From an uncultured Bacilli bacterium (GTDB lineage Bacteria; Bacillota_I; Bacilli_A; RF39; UBA660), in NCBI GenBank assembly GCA_934090795.1, contig CAKOJQ010000005.1, positions 1 to 64,000 on the forward strand: 64,000 bases of DNA. Direction: 5' to 3'. Positions 62,104 through 64,000 of the stretch are shown here, one piece after another. Numbering within the stretch: the stretch's first letter is position 1; every line of letters starts with the position of its first letter. A program made the translations under genes and the position numbers. The notes beneath the pieces are model-generated. The model made no database searches and was not told the origin of the DNA. It saw nothing but the letters and a program-made list of their open reading frames with translations.

Positions 62104-63054
62104 TTACCACCTTTTTTTAAATCTTATTATGAATCTAGTAAACCTATATAATTTTAATTTTAATAATAGTCTTAAAATCTTTCTACTTGTATCCAATCTT
62201 TTTATATAAGCATTATTATTTAATAATTTTGGAAATCTTTCCTCACAAATTTTAACAACATTTTTAATATCACTGATTTTTGCTTCATTGCACATAGATA
62301 ATCTATAAACTGTATTTAATATTCCATTATATAAATATAGATATTCTAAATATTCATCAACATTTTGAATATTATTTTCTTTTACAAAGTCATCAACTAT
62401 TTTTAACGCCTTTAATGAATCCAATACCTTTATACTATATGTATTAGTAATTGATTCAACGTTAAAATAATAATTATATAAGCCTTCATTTACCCAACTA
62501 ATTTTATTTGTACTAAATAAAATTCTAGGAGTTGTTGCTAAATCTTCATACCAAATCCCAACTGGAAAAAAAATATTATTTTTCTTAAAAATATCAACAT
62601 TATATAATTTATTGCAAGCTGAAGGCATTTCGAAATCATAAATATTTTTATCATTGATTATAATTTCATCATATTTCCCATCATCATTTACTAAAGTAAA
62701 ATTACACCAGGCTAAATCCGATTTATCTTCTATTATCTTATTATATAATTTTTCTACAAAGGTATTATCAATATAATCATCGCCATCAATAAAACAAATA
62801 TATTTACCAGAAGCAATATTTATGGCATAATTTCTAGTATCAGATAATCCACCATTTTTTTTATAAAAGCATTTTATTCTTTTATCATTTTCTTTATATT
62901 TTTCCATTATTTTTTTTGAATTATCTGGTGATCCATCATTAACAAGTAATATTTCTATATTTTTATATGTTTGATTAATTATACTTTTAATACATCGTTC
63001 TAAATATTTTTCTACGTTATATATTGGTATTGCAACTGTAATTAAATCTTTCAT
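62104..63054 (-). CDS. Glycosyltransferase family 2
   Basis: A protein of 316 residues: VAIPIYNVEKYLERCIKSI, LLVNDGSPDNSKKIM, GLSDTRNYAINIASG, CFIDGDDYI (the metal site has GDD for SDD) and IWYEDLATTPRIL. The first gene of the operon that reads to 53.5 kb. The ribosome site AGGTGA precedes the ATG. An extended -10 promoter is just upstream. Confidence 0.9.
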   Translation of the reverse strand: MKDLITVAIPIYNVEKYLERCIKSIINQTYKNIEILLVNDGSPDNSKKIMEKYKENDKRIKCFYKKNGGLSDTRNYAINIASGKYICFIDGDDYIDNTFVEKLYNKIIEDKSDLAWCNFTLVNDDGKYDEIIINDKNIYDFEMPSACNKLYNVDIFKKNNIFFPVGIWYEDLATTPRILFSTNKISWVNEGLYNYYFNVESITNTYSIKVLDSLKALKIVDDFVKENNIQNVDEYLEYLYLYNGILNTVYRLSMCNEAKISDIKNVVKICEERFPKLLNNNAYIKRLDTSRKILRLLLKLKLYRFTRFIIRFKKRW

Positions 63055-63084
63055 ATTTCACCTATTTTCTTTATAACTAGTTAA

Positions 63085-63093
63085 ATTATAACA
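63085..63093 (-). promoter_or_regulatory. Extended -10 promoter of the glycan operon
   Basis: On the reverse strand TGT followed by TATAAT (63090-63085); the -35 region (ATACAA) is poor. It lies between a weak terminator and the first GT2 gene, so it may start the glycan operon or only boost it. Confidence 0.5.
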
Positions 63094-63130
63094 TATACGT
63101 ATGATATTTGTATATTTTTTAATAAAATTA

Positions 63131-63147
63131 AAAAGAGCAACAGCTCT
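63131..63147 (-). terminator. Weak terminator after the GT4 gene
   Basis: On the reverse strand AGAGC-TGTT-GCTCT followed by four T. Only five pairs, so read-through is likely. Confidence 0.55.
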
Positions 63148-64000
63148 ATTCGTCAAAAAAATTATCAATATTTTTATTTTTATAGTTATTAAGTATATAT
63201 ATCCAAATATTTTTTGCTCTTTCTTTAGAAAATTTATCAAAGTTATGTAATGAATTTTGTTTAAATTCTTCCAACTTTTTATCATCTGATAATAAAATAG
63301 TCGTTTTATCAATAAAATCTTCATTATTATTTACTATAAATCCATCTATTCCATCATTAATTACTTCATACACGCCATTACCCCAATTAGTAGAGATTGT
63401 TGGAACTCCATTTGATTTTGCTTCTATAATTGTTAAACCAAATCCCTCAAAAGAAGATGTCATCCACATAATTGAGTAATTAGCATATATATTTTTATCT
63501 TGAGTAAAACCTTTTAAAAAAACATTTTTTTCTAAGTGATACTTTTTTATTAGTCTACTAATTGTATCTTTTTGACTACCCTCACCATATATATCTAAGA
63601 TAAAGTTATTATTTATTTGTCTTAATTTACTAGCAATTTCTATCATTCGAGGCAAATCTTTTTGTTTCTCTAGTCTGCCAACAAAACATATCTTATTTTT
63701 AACAAGTTTTTTATTTGGCTTTATATTTTTATTTTCAAAGAAATTATATACATAACCAACATCTTTAAATCCCGCATCTTTAGCTTCAATCATATCACTT
63801 TTGGTACGATAAAGTGTTAATTTAGGTTTTTGCATAAATAATGATTGTAATCTGCCTTTTAAATTACTTCCATAGAAATATTTAAAATATATATGAATTT
63901 CTAATATGAAATCTATATTTTTAGGCATAAATATAGCAGCAGATGGACAAGAAACTATAACTAAATCATCTTTATTTATTAATTTTGATACTTTTCTTCG
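63146..64000 (-). CDS. Glycosyltransferase family 4, 5' end outside the window
   Basis: The frame is open to the window edge, beginning KVSKLINKDDLVIVSCPSA; the internal ATG at 63928 is not the start. The C-terminal GT4 domain has CFVGRLEKQKDLPRMIEIA, VFLKGFTQDKNIYANYSIMW and MTSSFEGFGLTIIEAKSNGVPTISTNW (in parts), with the EGFGxxxxE donor motif. The part seen has 285 residues; about 100 more are expected. It belongs to the same glycan locus, but is separated from it by a weak terminator and a promoter. Confidence 0.85.
   Translation of the reverse strand, partial: RRKVSKLINKDDLVIVSCPSAAIFMPKNIDFILEIHIYFKYFYGSNLKGRLQSLFMQKPKLTLYRTKSDMIEAKDAGFKDVGYVYNFFENKNIKPNKKLVKNKICFVGRLEKQKDLPRMIEIASKLRQINNNFILDIYGEGSQKDTISRLIKKYHLEKNVFLKGFTQDKNIYANYSIMWMTSSFEGFGLTIIEAKSNGVPTISTNWGNGVYEVINDGIDGFIVNNNEDFIDKTTILLSDDKKLEEFKQNSLHNFDKFSKERAKNIWIYILNNYKNKNIDNFFDE

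Noticed and set aside
63058..63324. An 88-residue frame overlapping the end of the GT4 gene
   Set aside because: It lies in another frame of the same strand within the GT4 coding sequence, has no ribosome site and a composition typical of shadow frames.
1..64000. CRISPR arrays, rRNA or tRNA genes, insertion sequences with transposase
   Set aside because: No regularly spaced repeats, no tRNA cloverleaf with CCA end or T-loop GTTCRA that held together, and no transposase frame were seen.

Overview
The window is about 64 kb of very AT-rich DNA with tightly packed genes. Several genes end in TGA (hrcA, lepB, the PHP protein, the double-peptidase gene upstream of uvrC), so TGA is a stop codon and the Mycoplasma/Spiroplasma code is excluded. 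Four things point to a Firmicutes/Bacilli lineage with a reduced, Mollicutes-like genome, perhaps an uncultured gut group such as RF39: the hrcA-grpE-dnaK-dnaJ heat-shock locus with CIRCE operators, the RNase HIII/CvpA pair, a His-type T-box leader, and Bacillus-like proximity of hisS, aspS, 6S RNA, tcdA and rarA. The exact taxon cannot be fixed by reading alone.

Left part (1-20.6 kb, mostly + strand) is housekeeping: a metallophosphoesterase; hrcA-grpE-unknown-dnaK, then pepF-dnaJ; lepB-holA with two unknown genes; rnhC (reverse strand), cvpA, a thioredoxin; a compact alanyl-tRNA synthetase without the usual C-terminal domain; lepA; a SpoIIM-like membrane protein; mnmA. Strong hairpin terminators, often starting inside the stop-codon region and serving convergent genes, separate the units.

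20.6-34.7 kb mixes remnants and accessory genes: an aminotransferase tail, an intact PHP/APH pair, an ABC-F tail, an HTH/DUF2726 pair with its own promoter and palindrome, a 681-bp AT-rich gap, a ZIP metal transporter, a 35-residue Asn/Ala-rich peptide, xerD/xerC-like recombinase, rarA, tcdA directly behind a 6S RNA gene, a Nudix hydrolase, a HerA-type ATPase, and a tandem paralogue pair of which one copy has an in-frame stop.

34.7-42.8 kb (reverse strand) is a translation operon read from a His T-box: hisS-asnS-aspS (archaeal-type)-Panacea/SocA-like gene-gatC-gatA-gatB. 42.9-48.9 kb is an accessory island: a 42-residue-repeat protein, two duplicated promoter/gene units that have both decayed (a nonsense codon; a poly-A frameshift), and a four-gene operon of unknown function with two helical paralogues and a DUF3419-like methyltransferase. 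49.1-53.5 kb holds uvrC, an internally duplicated HExxH peptidase-like protein, a short IMPACT/YigZ protein and a small membrane protein. 53.5-64 kb (reverse strand) is a surface-glycan operon: three long GT2 enzymes, a Dpm1-like GT2 with a DUF2304 partner, a 714-residue membrane protein, a flippase, GT4 enzymes and a sulfotransferase-like protein; the rightmost GT4 gene runs off the window.

The best candidates for undescribed biology are the four-gene operon at 45.2-48.9 kb with its TTGTTC-repeat promoters, the Panacea-like gene inside the tRNA-charging operon, and the double HExxH protein.
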